A stretch of 11,015 nucleotides of DNA from Euperipatoides rowelli (Eukaryota; Onychophora; Udeonychophora; Euonychophora; Peripatopsidae), in the NCBI GenBank assembly GCA_003024985.2, contig PXIH01S0001923.1, one strand, 5' to 3'. The translations under genes and the position numbers were made by a program. Under the pieces are notes generated by a model. The model was not told where the DNA came from. It did no database searches and saw only the letters and a program-made list of their open reading frames with translations. Below are positions 1-8,448 of the stretch, piece by piece (the first letter of the stretch is position 1; every line of letters begins with the position of its first letter).

Positions 1-301
1 TAAACCACTGGCACGTCGACGCCACAATCATTTGATTCATGTGACAAGATTGTAGTAGTTTGCCATACACCAGGCTACCATATAGTATAAAATGAATATT
101 TAGAGCTATTATGATTAATAACATATTAAAAATTTAAATGTAATATATTCAAGAGAATAGCTGCTAAAAAATACATATTATACTATAAACTATCATCCTA
201 ATTTTGCTTTTTAAAAGATCATTAAATAAAGCGGTCATAATATCTCATCAATGATTTTGCTTAATATATGAGATAAAACTTTACTGGATTGATGCTTTTC
301 C
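1..301. other. Intergenic or intronic edge, no gene supported
   Basis: Positions 1-90 are less AT-rich and contain clustered CpG (GTCGACG at 15-21). The rest is AT-rich without motifs I can name. The 1-75 part could be the end of a dispersed repeat or a host exon cut by the window edge. No consistent splice phase links it to the avidin exons. Confidence 0.4.
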
Positions 302-349
302 GAGAAAGTATGATTTTCCGATAAACATATCGGAAGATTGAACTTTCTC
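302..349. repeat. Imperfect hairpin, 8+7 bp stems
   Basis: GAGAAAGT at 302-309 pairs with ACTTTCTC at 342-349, and TTCCGAT at 316-322 pairs with ATCGGAA at 329-335, leaving a six-base loop. It lies less than 40 bases from the larger hairpin at 386-474, so the two may be parts of one small foldback element. Confidence 0.65.
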
Positions 350-385
350 ACGATGTATCCCACTACCCTTATGGGCGGAGGGCTA

Positions 386-474
386 TTAGATCTGGTGAAT
401 AAATCACTGATCGTTTGCTAAAGGGCAAAAATCGCCTTTTAGCATGCTATCGGTGATTTGTTCACCAGATCTAA
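386..474. repeat. 89-bp hairpin with 41-bp arms (MITE-like)
   Basis: The left arm 386-426 begins TTAGATCTGGTGAA. It is matched by the right arm 434-474, which ends TTCACCAGATCTAA, with a seven-base loop and only a few mismatches. The outer 14 bases pair perfectly. The structure is in the intron after avidin exon B. It has no coding content and is most simply a small inverted-repeat element. No clear target-site duplication was identified. Confidence 0.75.
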
Positions 475-542
475 TATTCTTCCAACAATTTAAGTTATTC
501 TGCAGTTCTCCCTGCTTTAATAATGTTTTAAAAATGAATTAC

Positions 543-626
543 CTGTCCAAACTGTCGTATAACCATTATCACCCCAGCTAATAGTAAAATATACCATCAC
601 ACTATTACCAATAAATGATGCTCCAC
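543..626 (-). CDS. Avidin-domain gene, exon B (central barrel strands)
   Basis: This 84-nt exon has an acceptor TTACAG ending at 627 and a donor GTAATT starting at 542. Two leading bases complete the Gly codon begun at 4977, 27 open codons follow, and one base is left for the next exon, so phase 1 is kept. The other two frames hit stops. The peptide starts GASFIGNS and holds VYFTISWGDNGYTTVWTG. This matches the avidin-family segment in which a strand with a biotin-contacting Trp is followed by a variable turn and a T-x-W/F-[ST]-G strand. The Trp of SWG and the Thr two residues before WTG are kept. The position corresponding to streptavidin Ser88 appears to be Tyr. The remaining strands, with the conserved T-x-W-L-L region, would be in the next exon, which I could not find in positions 1-540. 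Confidence 0.85.
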
Positions 627-640
627 CTGTAATTAAAAAT

Positions 641-1460
641 AAATACCTTATATTAAAGTAAATTAATATTATGAAAACATCAATAAATATTTAATATAAT
701 TTTTATAAAATATCAGCTTATGCTATATAATTTTTAATTCATTGTGTATTAATTTTAATTGGATTTTGGGAGATTTTATTATTCAGCATTTTGTAGGAAA
801 CAGATTCTGTAGTCAAATCTCTTCTTCAGTTGTGGTTGAATTTTTCTGAATTTAGATTTTATGATAGGCGTTGTTGTTATTTTTTTAGAAGATACCGAAG
901 GACTGAAAATTGCAATATAACATCACTATCTGTTCATTAATTTTTTTTTCTTGAGGGCATTAGCGGAGAGAGAGATTATTAATAAGGGACTTTTAACATT
1001 GTGGTGAATGGTTTAATCTTCAAAACCTCATCTGGCTTGGGCCAGTCAGATTGAATAATACCATAATTATCATTGCTTTATTAAAATTTTGGCTTTTTTT
1101 TTTTAATAAATTTTAAAAATTTGTTTTGTTAGGCTAAATAAAAGATTATCTTTAGTCTGCATTCTATACAATTTAGTTGATTTATATTAATTAAAATATT
1201 TAAAATAATTGTTTAATATGCAAAAATTATGGTCGATTTGTACAAAAAAAATTGTAATCGTAGATAACATTTATTAATGTAAAATAAACATTATTATACC
1301 CCAAAAAAAAAAACATTTTTTTTAAAAATATATCTTTCTACAACATTAGAGGCCTATATTATTGGGTATACAGTATTTAAATAATAAATTGAATACACAT
1401 TATAATTTCTTTATTTAACAAAGCATAAATTAATGTGAATTATCATTTCAACATGAAATC
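641..1460. other. AT-rich intron sequence, no gene
   Basis: There are many A and T runs (for example 1095-1105, 1303-1313 and 1315-1323). A short CTGGC/GCCAG inverted pair lies around 1032-1047. No exon with plausible splice sites, RNA gene or transposon end was recognised. Confidence 0.5.
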
Positions 1461-1566
1461 TTAGTAGTGAGATTTTTTTTTTTTTTAAATGGAAACTTTT
1501 GCACTATTAGGCCTACTAGTTAATAGGTGTGAAAGTTTTTTTTAAAAAAAAGCTTCATTACTAGCT
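1461..1566. repeat. Imperfect palindrome of about 106 bp centred near 1513
   Basis: TTAGTAGTGAGA (1461-1472) faces TTCATTACTAG (1554-1564). Poly-T and A/T tracts follow inward. AAACTTTTGCACTATTA (about 1494-1509) faces TAATAGGTGTGAAAGTTT (about 1522-1539), around the core AGGCCTACTAG. The pairing is interrupted but runs along the whole length, as in an aged foldback element. Confidence 0.5.
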
Positions 1567-2988
1567 AGTCATGGTGCAAAAATGTTCAAGTTCTTGAAGT
1601 GAAATAACATGAATATACTGACAGTTTACTCATTTTTAATTAATTTCATTGAATTCAGTTAACCGCATTTTTTTTGTTGCAAAAGTTTGTGTGTTTTATT
1701 ATTATTTTATTGTAGTAACAATAATATTTTTTAGTTTTTATTTAGGTTATTTATTTTGGATGTTATTCTTCCTTCTTTTGTTAATTTTGTCAATATTTAT
1801 TTTGGTGTAATAAGGTAACTATTAATAAGACTGGGAATAAAGGAAGTTGGTATATCCATAGATATAGGAATATCATATTAATTATAGGGCCAAACAATAT
1901 TTACAAAAATTAGTTTTACTCTTATAAAAATATTTTCATGGTAAATTACGTTTTTTAGACTAAGTTAAAAAAAAAAATACCAAGCACTTTTATGGTAAGG
2001 CTAATTTTTTTTTAAAAAAAAGGCTTTTCCCAATTTTCTGGGAAGAAAGAGAAATCTCTTGTACAGTATTAATTCAGATTTTATTAAGAAAAAAAATTAT
2101 ACAAATAAATTTTAATTTTCTAGGTTGAACTATTTAGTTTGTATTTTAATATTCAAGTAGTGAATTTTAACAATTTTCGGGTTACCATTCCATCTCTGCT
2201 TTACCTTTTTTTGTGTGTACAGTTCTTTGATGTCACATTACATTTATGAGCAAAGAGTCTTATAGTTTCTATTTTTTTTATTGTTTATATTTTTTAGAAA
2301 ATTGCATATTAGATGATGGCTGTGGGATGCAATAATAATCAAACTCAAAAGCATCTCCACTTACCACAAATTTCATAAAGATTATAAAATTGGGAATTAT
2401 TAAATTAAAAACATTAAACATCCTACACACTTGCATGGATTCGGACAAAATAAAGCTTATTTTGTTAGGAACATTTTCTTCCTGACTGTACATAAGAATC
2501 CTATTAGATTTAAAAAAACATCTGCATAATTGAACTCACATTTTAACAAAAGTATTCTTAACATGGATTTTTTTAAATTAAATTTATCTTTTCATATAAA
2601 TGTGGCTCTATTATGGTGATGATGGTCAATCAGGTGATGGAAGAACTGAGAAACATGCATTCACTTTAGATCCAATAATATTTATTATTTCCCATAGAAT
2701 TTCCCATTTATTTTATCTAATTCTCTAGTTTTACTTTATACCCAAAGGGTTCTATTAGGTTTTGGGAATTTTGTGGTGGTCTATGGTTTTTGAAAAAATA
2801 TTTATCGAATCCCAACATGATCAAAACTTTATAATAGCCTGTATTAATAAAATATCTAATCTTAAAATTTGCAAAATATTATACTTTATAAAATAGGTAT
2901 GTAGAAAATAATTCAACTAATTTATTTATTAACTTGAAAAGAGAAAAAAAGATATTCTGTACATATACAGTAGCCTATAGGGGAAAGC
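1567..2988. other. AT-rich intron sequence, no gene
   Basis: A minus-strand 71-codon open stretch at 2278..2493 is followed by a GTAAGTGG donor-like string near 2363, but it has no recognisable domain and mostly AT-driven residues, so I do not call an exon. A small TTCCCA/TGGGAA hairpin lies at about 2027-2043. Nothing else was recognised. Confidence 0.45.
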
Positions 2989-3090
2989 GGGGTGCAATGA
3001 AACCTTTTTTAGTATTTCTTTTTACTTTTTTGGTTTTTTAAACTTACAGATATGAATTTTGTATGCATGTTTAAATCCACATTTTCCTCT

Positions 3091-3094
3091 TTAA
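3091..3094. repeat. Left TTAA target-site copy of the nested transposon
   Basis: TTAA directly abuts the first base of the left terminal inverted repeat and is matched by TTAA at 3846-3849. Confidence 0.75.
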
Positions 3095-3398
3095 GCCTAG
3101 CACACACTAGGAGAGAAACACTTCGGAGTTTTCATTCTTGCAGTTTTTTTAATGATGCAAAAATTTTCTTCGGAGTATTTTGACACACACTAGGAGATTT
3201 TTTTTCTATTTGAAAGTTTTTCTCTTTAAAGTGTACATACTCCTTTTGTCAAAATGGAGAGCGACATTCAATGACTACCGCATTAATTGATTTGTATATT
3301 ATTGTATTAAATATATATATGCATGAAAATAAATAGATTTTTTAATTTCCAAGCAGTGGCGATTCAGTTTTAAATATCAAAGCCATTTATCTGTTGTA

Positions 3399-3587
3399 TT
3401 ACATACGATACCAAAGGTTTGCAGAATTGTCGTTTTTAATAAAAAAAAATAAAAAAATAAATAGTGGCTTGTTGTGATATTCAGTTAAGTGCTGCTTGTA
3501 TAAACATGGGCATTTTACTACTTCTTGAATTAATAGTGATATTTCATCGTCATTCCAGTTTTTGTTGGCGAAGCGAGTGGCCGGCAT
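3399..3587 (-). pseudogene. Truncated MADF-domain protein of the nested transposon
   Basis: Reading starts at an ATG at 3587 on the minus strand, and the first 40 residues are protein-like. NWNDDEISLLIQEVVKCP at residues 10-27 is followed by LYKQHLTEYHNK. This is the front half of a MADF (Myb/SANT-like, Adf-1 type) DNA-binding domain: a Leu-Ile helix, then P-x-L-Y/W and a Tyr before Asn-Lys. After residue 40 (about 3468) the frame runs into A-rich sequence, giving a Phe/Ile-rich tail that ends in a stop. The second half of the domain and any downstream exons are missing. MADF proteins accompany transposases in PIF/Harbinger-type elements, which fits its place inside the inverted-repeat element. 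A capture of a host MADF gene fragment is the alternative. Confidence 0.68.
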
Positions 3588-3617
3588 TTTTATTTTTTTT
3601 TAGTAAAGGCAAGTCAG

Positions 3618-3629
3618 TGACGTCACGTG
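3618..3629 (-). promoter_or_regulatory. CRE palindrome overlapping an E-box upstream of the MADF start
   Basis: TGACGTCA (3618-3625) overlaps CACGTG (3624-3629), about 30 bases upstream of the minus-strand ATG at 3587. These are exact CREB/ATF and bHLH consensus words in a locally CpG-containing part of the element. They could be part of the transposon's old promoter. No activity is implied by the sequence alone. Confidence 0.4.
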
Positions 3630-3691
3630 TTCTCAGCTTCTCATCATCCGGTGATTGGCTGCGAACTTTGACTCCGAGGAGAAAATCTTCA

Positions 3692-3716
3692 AAAAGTAGA
3701 CCAGAGGTCTACTTTT
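3692..3716. repeat. Perfect 11-bp-arm hairpin inside the nested transposon
   Basis: AAAAGTAGACC (3692-3702) and GGTCTACTTTT (3706-3716) are exact inverted copies around a three-base centre. It is the tip of the larger internal foldback that begins near 3669. Confidence 0.7.
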
Positions 3717-3845
3717 GAAAGTGATGAAAGTGTTCTCCTCGAAGTCTGGTTTTCTCTGGAGTATTTTGACACACACTAGAGTTTTTACCTTCGGAGTACA
3801 ATTCTTTGATGCTTCGAAGAGAAACTCTCCTAGTGTGTGCTAGCC

Positions 3846-3849
3846 TTAA
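3846..3849. repeat. Right TTAA target-site copy of the nested transposon
   Basis: TTAA abuts the last base of the right terminal inverted repeat and matches 3091-3094. Confidence 0.75.
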
Positions 3850-3942
3850 GTTAAATTTTATGAATTCCCAAAAATGTAGCTTTATGGGTAATATGTCCTA
3901 AAAAGTAAAAAGGTTACCAATGTTTCATTGCACCCCACTATC

Positions 3943-4936
3943 GGGGTACAATGAAAACCTAACGGGGTACAATGAAACATAGTTAATCTTCACTTATAAA
4001 TTTCTAAATACTTTATTTATTTTTAAAACATAGTACAAGAAACATCTGAAATAAATTCAATTTAATATATAGCCTAGAGCAATATTTTCTTATAATCAAA
4101 CTTCAAGTTTCTATTAATGCTTTCAGACACTTTTTATAGTTTGTTATATAATAAAAACATCGTTTCAACTCAAATATTTCAATATGAAATAAAAATTGAG
4201 GTGACTTAGTACATAATTACCAAACTTTTTCTTACAAATTAAATGACATTTTAAACATTTTCAGTAAACAAATTTTCTAAGTAAACATATTTCTTATAGT
4301 AGGCTAACCATAATTTTCTTTAAAGTAGCTAAAAACAGGATTTTCTGAATTTCCTTAATAGTAATCAGATTGTAAATACAATACTGTATTAACATATTAA
4401 AAGTAAACAATTGTTTAGGCTTATCGAATTAAAAATGATGACTTATTTGTATATTTTTGTATTGTAAAATAAAACATGAAATAAAATTCAATCTACTTAA
4501 ATTTTAATGGATAGGCTGTTGAGTTATGTGGTAAATAAATAAGTTTAATATTTTACAGAAAGAAAAAAAATATAAATTTTACAGGTGCGGAGTACAGTGA
4601 AATGTTTCATTATACCCCAAAAATGAAGGTTTAAACTAAAAATGTTGTAGCTAACCTAAAAATATTAAAATCAGTTTAAAATTTTAGGAATAATCAGGTA
4701 AAAGTATAACAATAGTAGTAGGTAATGCCTTTATAATATCCAACAATATTTAATATTAAAATAAAATTTGAAATATTTACTTTAAAAAAAACAATACTCC
4801 GTTTCAGTAGAAAAAAAATAAATTTCTTTTGTAAGTCTGGTCTCGTGCATAGAATCCTCTCCAAATCGTCATGTGTAATAAGAAAACATGTTTTAACATT
4901 CACAGTTGATTTTGCAAGTCATGTTTCATTGTACCC
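3943..4936. repeat. Second cluster of GGGGTACAATGAAAC-type inverted repeats
   Basis: Plus-orientation copies lie at 3943-3957 and 3964-3979. A degenerate pair lies head to head at about 4588-4618 (CGGAGTACAGTGAAA facing TTTCATTATACCCC). A minus-orientation copy TGTTTCATTGTACCC lies at 4922-4936. The pair 3964/4936 is inverted, as in the element at 2989-3936, so this looks like one or more related elements placed next to each other. The AT-rich interior (3980-4580) has no gene. Confidence 0.55.
4694..4921. other. AT-rich intron segment, no gene
   Basis: A minus-strand 69-codon open stretch here has no recognisable domain and ends in AT-driven codons. It is treated as chance. Confidence 0.4.
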
Positions 4937-4976
4937 AGTCTTCTCCTACTGAATATAATAATAATAATAAACTAAC

Positions 4977-5126
4977 CAAAAACATTTGCCTTCATAGGTT
5001 TTTTTCCTCCAGGATCAGATTGTTGTAAAGTGTAAAAGGTACCGTTTAGATTGCCATCAGGACTTTGAATTATGACAAGCCTGGATCCAACCTCATTATA
5101 CCATGTTCCACTGACAGTTTTACATC
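4977..5126 (-). CDS. Avidin-domain gene, exon A (N-terminal part of the biotin-binding barrel)
   Basis: This internal exon is read right to left. An AG acceptor at 5128-5127 is followed by two bases that finish a split codon, 49 open codons, and one base before a GTTAGT donor at 4976. Both junctions are phase 1. The peptide begins CKTVSGTWYNEVGSRL and continues through DGNLNGTFYT to a Gly/Lys-rich loop and KANVF. In the avidin/streptavidin family the G-x-W-x-N-x-x-G-S motif is strand 1, whose Asn and Ser contact the ureido ring of biotin, and the G-T-Y motif is strand 3. Here the G-T-Y tyrosine is Phe (residue 31 of the exon). The Cys at the exon start suits a secreted protein. Family members bind biotin as extracellular tetramers, or form the C-terminal domain of sea-urchin fibropellins. 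The parent protein could be either type. The upstream exon was not found. Confidence 0.88.
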
Positions 5127-7242
5127 CTATTAAACATTGAAAGTACATAAAAGGGGAACCTCATACATAGAATAATAAAATTTATTTGAAAAAGGCAAGA
5201 TAAAGATGATAAGTAACTAATAAAAGTAGCCTAAAGTAATGTGGTAGTGGCGTTGTGGTAATAACAACAATAACAAATTATACCATAAAGGTATTATTTT
5301 TGCTAGTACACTAATTGTAATAGACTACCCATATATATTATAATATTAATATTGTATTAATGTCATAGTTGATAACAATAGTAATGTTTACTTATTGTAG
5401 CTAAAATCAATAAAATAATAGTAGTATTAATTGTAGTAGCCGGAAATTTTGGCTGTAACAATAATAATACAATTATAATATAAATGCTAGCAATAGAAGT
5501 ACAATAAACACTCCTAATAGATCTGTATTTTGTAATCATTGCATCCTTTTTAAATTACAAAATAAACGATAATTTATTATTAGAATCTAGCCAACTTAAA
5601 TAGTCAATTTAGATTATTAATTTTCACTATCCTTAATTAAAAAAAAGCAAAATACCTATAATGATTTCACACATTGGTATCACTTTAGCTTATTTTTTAA
5701 GTACATTAAAAAAAAAGAAAAGAAAAGAGAACAGATAATAGTCCTTCTACTAAGAAGGTGGGGAGGTATGCTTCAATGGACCTAAATTTAAAAAAAAAAA
5801 AAATTAAACACCTCTTTATAATGAAAAAAAATATTACTGCTAAATAAACAATATTTCATCTAGGATTACAGAATTTGGAAAAAAAAAAAATTAAAAATAA
5901 AATGTTATATTTATGGATTTAAAAAAAAAGCATTCTGCTGGGCCATTCTACTGAAAAAAAAAAAAAGACTTTTCAAACTTGTTTTAATTCACATTTTCCA
6001 AATTAGTTGTCTAATTTACAGGAATTTATTTTCTTCATAGGCTATTGTTTTATTTTGTCTTTGCCACAATAAATAGCCACTAAGGGGGGAAATATGGATG
6101 CAGAAATATATACTGTATATTTAATTATGACCTTAAAAATCGGGCAATTATCAAATTTTCCACATATCTAAAACTTTTATGTAAACTTGACAAATAATAC
6201 AAAACTTTATTTTAGCTGGAGCTTGACATACTAAATATACATTGCAATTTTGCCTCTTGAAAGTAAAACTGTGGATTTTTTTTTAAACAATAAAATATCT
6301 TGATGTTTACAAAACCAACTATGTTTTGATGATAAATGAAATATCTTGATTTTTACTAAACCATTTCAATTTTTTTTTTGTGTGTGTTTGTGTGACAGTA
6401 GTTAAGGAAAGTTGTTAGTTTTCAATTCCTTGCTAAAAATATTTTAAACAAAATGTTATTAGATTATTCTTTCTAGTGTTTTGTAAATATTTTTTTTACT
6501 TATTTTATTTTTATTTAATTATGAAATAAAATAGTTAAGCCAAGGCTTATACTTTATTAGGTATTTAACTTTGTATAGAGGATTTAAGAAATTATACAAA
6601 AAGACGACATATAGACAATATAATATGGAAAATAAAAATGTAAGAAAAATTATATCTTATTATATACATGAACAGTGTTTAAATACAATATTGTTAAAGG
6701 TAGCCTATGTTAGTTTCACCAATTAATCATATCAAATGTTTCACCAAAACCACAAATTACCTTATGTTAATGTCTATACCAGCTTTGAATGACCACAAAT
6801 TTGATAGCAAGTTTGGTGATTGTGATAATGTTTGTACAGAATTTTGTTTTGTATTTTATATTATTCTTGTACAGTGAAATTTTTAGATTGAATCTATGGG
6901 ATCGTAAATTGTTTGTACCAAAATCACAAAATGAAACCAACAAATAAAATTTCACCATGTTATTATTATTTGATAGGAAAGATTAATTTTTTTTTTTTTT
7001 TTTGCTATCAATTTTTTGCCAATTTGCCACACATAAGTGGCCTTTTCACCAAATGTAGCGATTAGGGATCATTTATGTTAACTGTTTTTTATATATAAAT
7101 TTTAGGTCACTTTTAAACATTTTTGATTTTGAGTAAGTCGTTTGAGCTTACTGTATTTTGTTTTAAATGTTAATTTAACAAAACCAATACCTTAAACTGG
7201 TGGTCAAAAGCACATGCTTATATTCATTAATTTTCAAAATTT
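5127..7242. other. Upstream intron or intergenic sequence, no gene supported
   Basis: A pyrimidine-bearing acceptor tract precedes exon A (5128-5160). Trinucleotide-rich sequence of the ATA, TAG and CAA kind fills about 5240-5520, with long A tracts at about 5790-5960 and a 17-base T run at 6987-7003. A CCTTCT/AGAAGG mini-hairpin is at 5743-5758. No cysteine-rich EGF exon or signal-peptide exon was found on the minus strand. Confidence 0.45.
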
Positions 7243-7430
7243 GGCTGGCGTTTTTACCCTAGATGCCCTTATATGCATGCATTTATCAACATTTGCTTTT
7301 CGATTTTACCCGAGAGGTGAAAATTTTTAAACATTTCTACAATTACGTCTGGAGCTTTGTCCCGGAAGGAGTTCAAAATTGCATATTTTTTACATTTTCT
7401 CAAAAGCATCTTTCACCGCGAGGGCTGATG
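7243..7430. repeat. Degenerate tandem array of about 54 bp (array 1, about four units)
   Basis: The core word TTTTACCCGAGAGG recurs in diverged form at about 7251, 7303, 7355 and 7411, spaced 52, 52 and 55 bases. Each copy is followed by an AT-rich CAAAATT/ACATTTTCT block. Variants include TTTTTACCCTAGATG, TTTGTCCCGGAAGG and TTTCACCGCGAGGG. The 60-codon plus-strand open stretch here is a by-product of the repeat. Confidence 0.6.
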
Positions 7431-7449
7431 TTTTTTTTTTTTTAATTTC

Positions 7450-7948
7450 CCTGACATTTTGGGATCTACCTTGGCCAGTTATTTAGGGTTTTTTGTGGTT
7501 TGGGCTACTTTAGCATGCAGTCTACCAATCTGCAGTCTAACTAGGTCATTTACATACAATTCTTGATTATCCTAGGGTTTGGGAATACTCGGAATAGTGA
7601 ATTTCAAACACAGTTAGAGTTAGGGTTGAGAGTAAAGATTATGGTTAGTAATGTAAAGCTATATTAAAGGTAGACCTCATGTGTATAGGGTGTAAGAGAG
7701 TGAGGTAAAGTTGCACAAAATTTGATATTTTAATGAAAACTGACATATAAACAAACATTGCCTATATAAATGGCAGAGAATGCAAAGTCTACGAAGTGAG
7801 CTGAAATCTTTTCATTATATAAGTTTGTTATAATAAAAAGCGAATAATTTTTTAAAAAAAGTAGGGTCAACTTTGGAGCTATCATTATGAAAAAAACCCA
7901 TGAAATTTGTAGACGCTGTCAATCTGTCTTTTTTTTTTAAAATGTCAA
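7450..7948. other. AT-rich sequence, no gene
   Basis: A short GGTTAG/TTAGGG-like run at 7612-7655 is too irregular to be telomeric. No exon or transposon end was recognised. Confidence 0.45.
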
Positions 7949-8078
7949 AACATATTAGTATTTAATCATTTATCTTGTTTAGTTTAACCAGGTTAGTCAT
8001 TAACCTTTTACTATCTTACACAGGAAAGGTTAATTCACATCCATTTTATTTTCCTGCGCCAATCATGTTTGCAAGATC
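7949..8078 (+). repeat. Left arm of a large inverted repeat
   Basis: From 7972 to 8064 this closely matches the reverse complement of 9482-9574, with shared blocks TTTAGTTTAACCAG, CCTTTTACTATCTT, CACAGGAAAG, TTAATTCAC and TTTTCCTGC-CCAA. The match weakens but continues outward to AACATATTAG (7949-7958). Inward, CCAATCATGTTTGCAA fits the nearer right-arm unit better than the outer one. Confidence 0.75.
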
Positions 8079-8448
8079 ATAGACTGGCAAGTAACAAATT
8101 AACAAATTAAACATATAGAATTTAATTCAATTCAGAATAAGACAAGAAAAAATCAAATATCTTTTTTTTTTTAAAAAATTTAATTTAAATGTAGGTGAAG
8201 TTACCTATTATTAATTAAATACTCATTAAATGGATTTTTAAATTGATTGATAGACTGACATGAAAACTATTGTAATCTACTGTATTCCAAATATACAGTA
8301 AGCTATTGTATTTGTTATAAAAGAAAATCTCACTCTAACAATTGTTTTTCCATCTGTAACTTAACACTATGAGAACTAGTTTGAGAATATGGTAAATTTT
8401 TAAAATATGTCCAATTATTTCTAATTACAATAATTTTAAATACAAGTA

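Larger units (their letters stand above)
3095..3845. mobile_element. 751-bp non-autonomous DNA transposon, TTAA-flanked
   Basis: The left end GCCTAGCACACACTAGGAG (from 3095) and the reverse complement of the right end, GGCTAGCACACACTAGGAG (from 3845), agree in 20 of the first 21 bases. Subterminal direct copies of GAGTATTTTGACACACACTAG occur near 3174 and 3759. An inner hairpin pairs GACTCCGAGGAGAA (about 3670) with TTCTCCTCGAAGTC (about 3732). TTAA target sites are typical of piggyBac and Kolobok elements, whereas the 3-bp TTA/TAA duplication of PIF/Harbinger would also fit inside TTAA. The MADF remnant inside favours a Harbinger-like source. No transposase DDE region remains, so it moved, if at all, using enzyme from elsewhere. 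Confidence 0.85.
2989..3936. mobile_element. Palindromic DNA element with GGGGTGCAATGAAAC ends, split by a nested transposon
   Basis: GGGGTGCAATGAAACC (2989-3004) is mirrored by TGTTTCATTGCACCCC (3921-3936). The inward sequences (ACCTTTTT and ACTTTTT-type blocks) also pair loosely. Removing the nested 751-bp element and one TTAA leaves only about 193 bp, the size of a miniature inverted-repeat element. No coding sequence belongs to the outer element. Superfamily is not assigned. Confidence 0.65.
627..4976 (-). other. 4350-nt phase-1 intron of the avidin-domain gene
   Basis: The limits follow from the donor GTTAGT (minus strand, from 4976) and the acceptor ATTACAG (ending 627). The joined codon is GGT (Gly), and the protein reads through without a stop. 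Just inside the donor is a (TTA)n-like run (4953..4971 on the plus strand), giving a U-rich stretch immediately downstream of the 5' splice site. Most of the middle of the intron (2989..4936) is transposon-derived. The rest is AT-rich sequence without a supportable exon. Confidence 0.8.

Noticed and set aside
1-77. Possible third avidin exon on the minus strand (open for 24 codons after a TAG at 78-80, with a QTTTILSHES stretch)
   Set aside because: The open frame would need a phase-0 acceptor, but exon B ends in phase 1. Reading it in the required phase gives a stop after about 12 codons. The expected G-Q-[FCY] start is absent.
2278-2493. 71-codon minus-strand open stretch with a GTAAGTGG donor-like site inside
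   Set aside because: It has no recognisable domain, hydrophobic AT-driven residues and no good acceptor. It would also interrupt the phase-matched avidin exons.
3464-3718. 84-codon plus-strand open stretch
   Set aside because: It is antisense to the MADF remnant and runs through the internal hairpin of the transposon. It has no domain.
5743-5758. Terminator-like CCTTCT/AGAAGG hairpin beside A-rich sequence
   Set aside because: The DNA is eukaryotic, the stem is only six bases, and there is no gene upstream for it to end.
7612-7655. Telomere-like TTAGGG/GGTTAG words
   Set aside because: Only one exact GTTAGGGTT word is present and the rest is irregular, with no tandem array.
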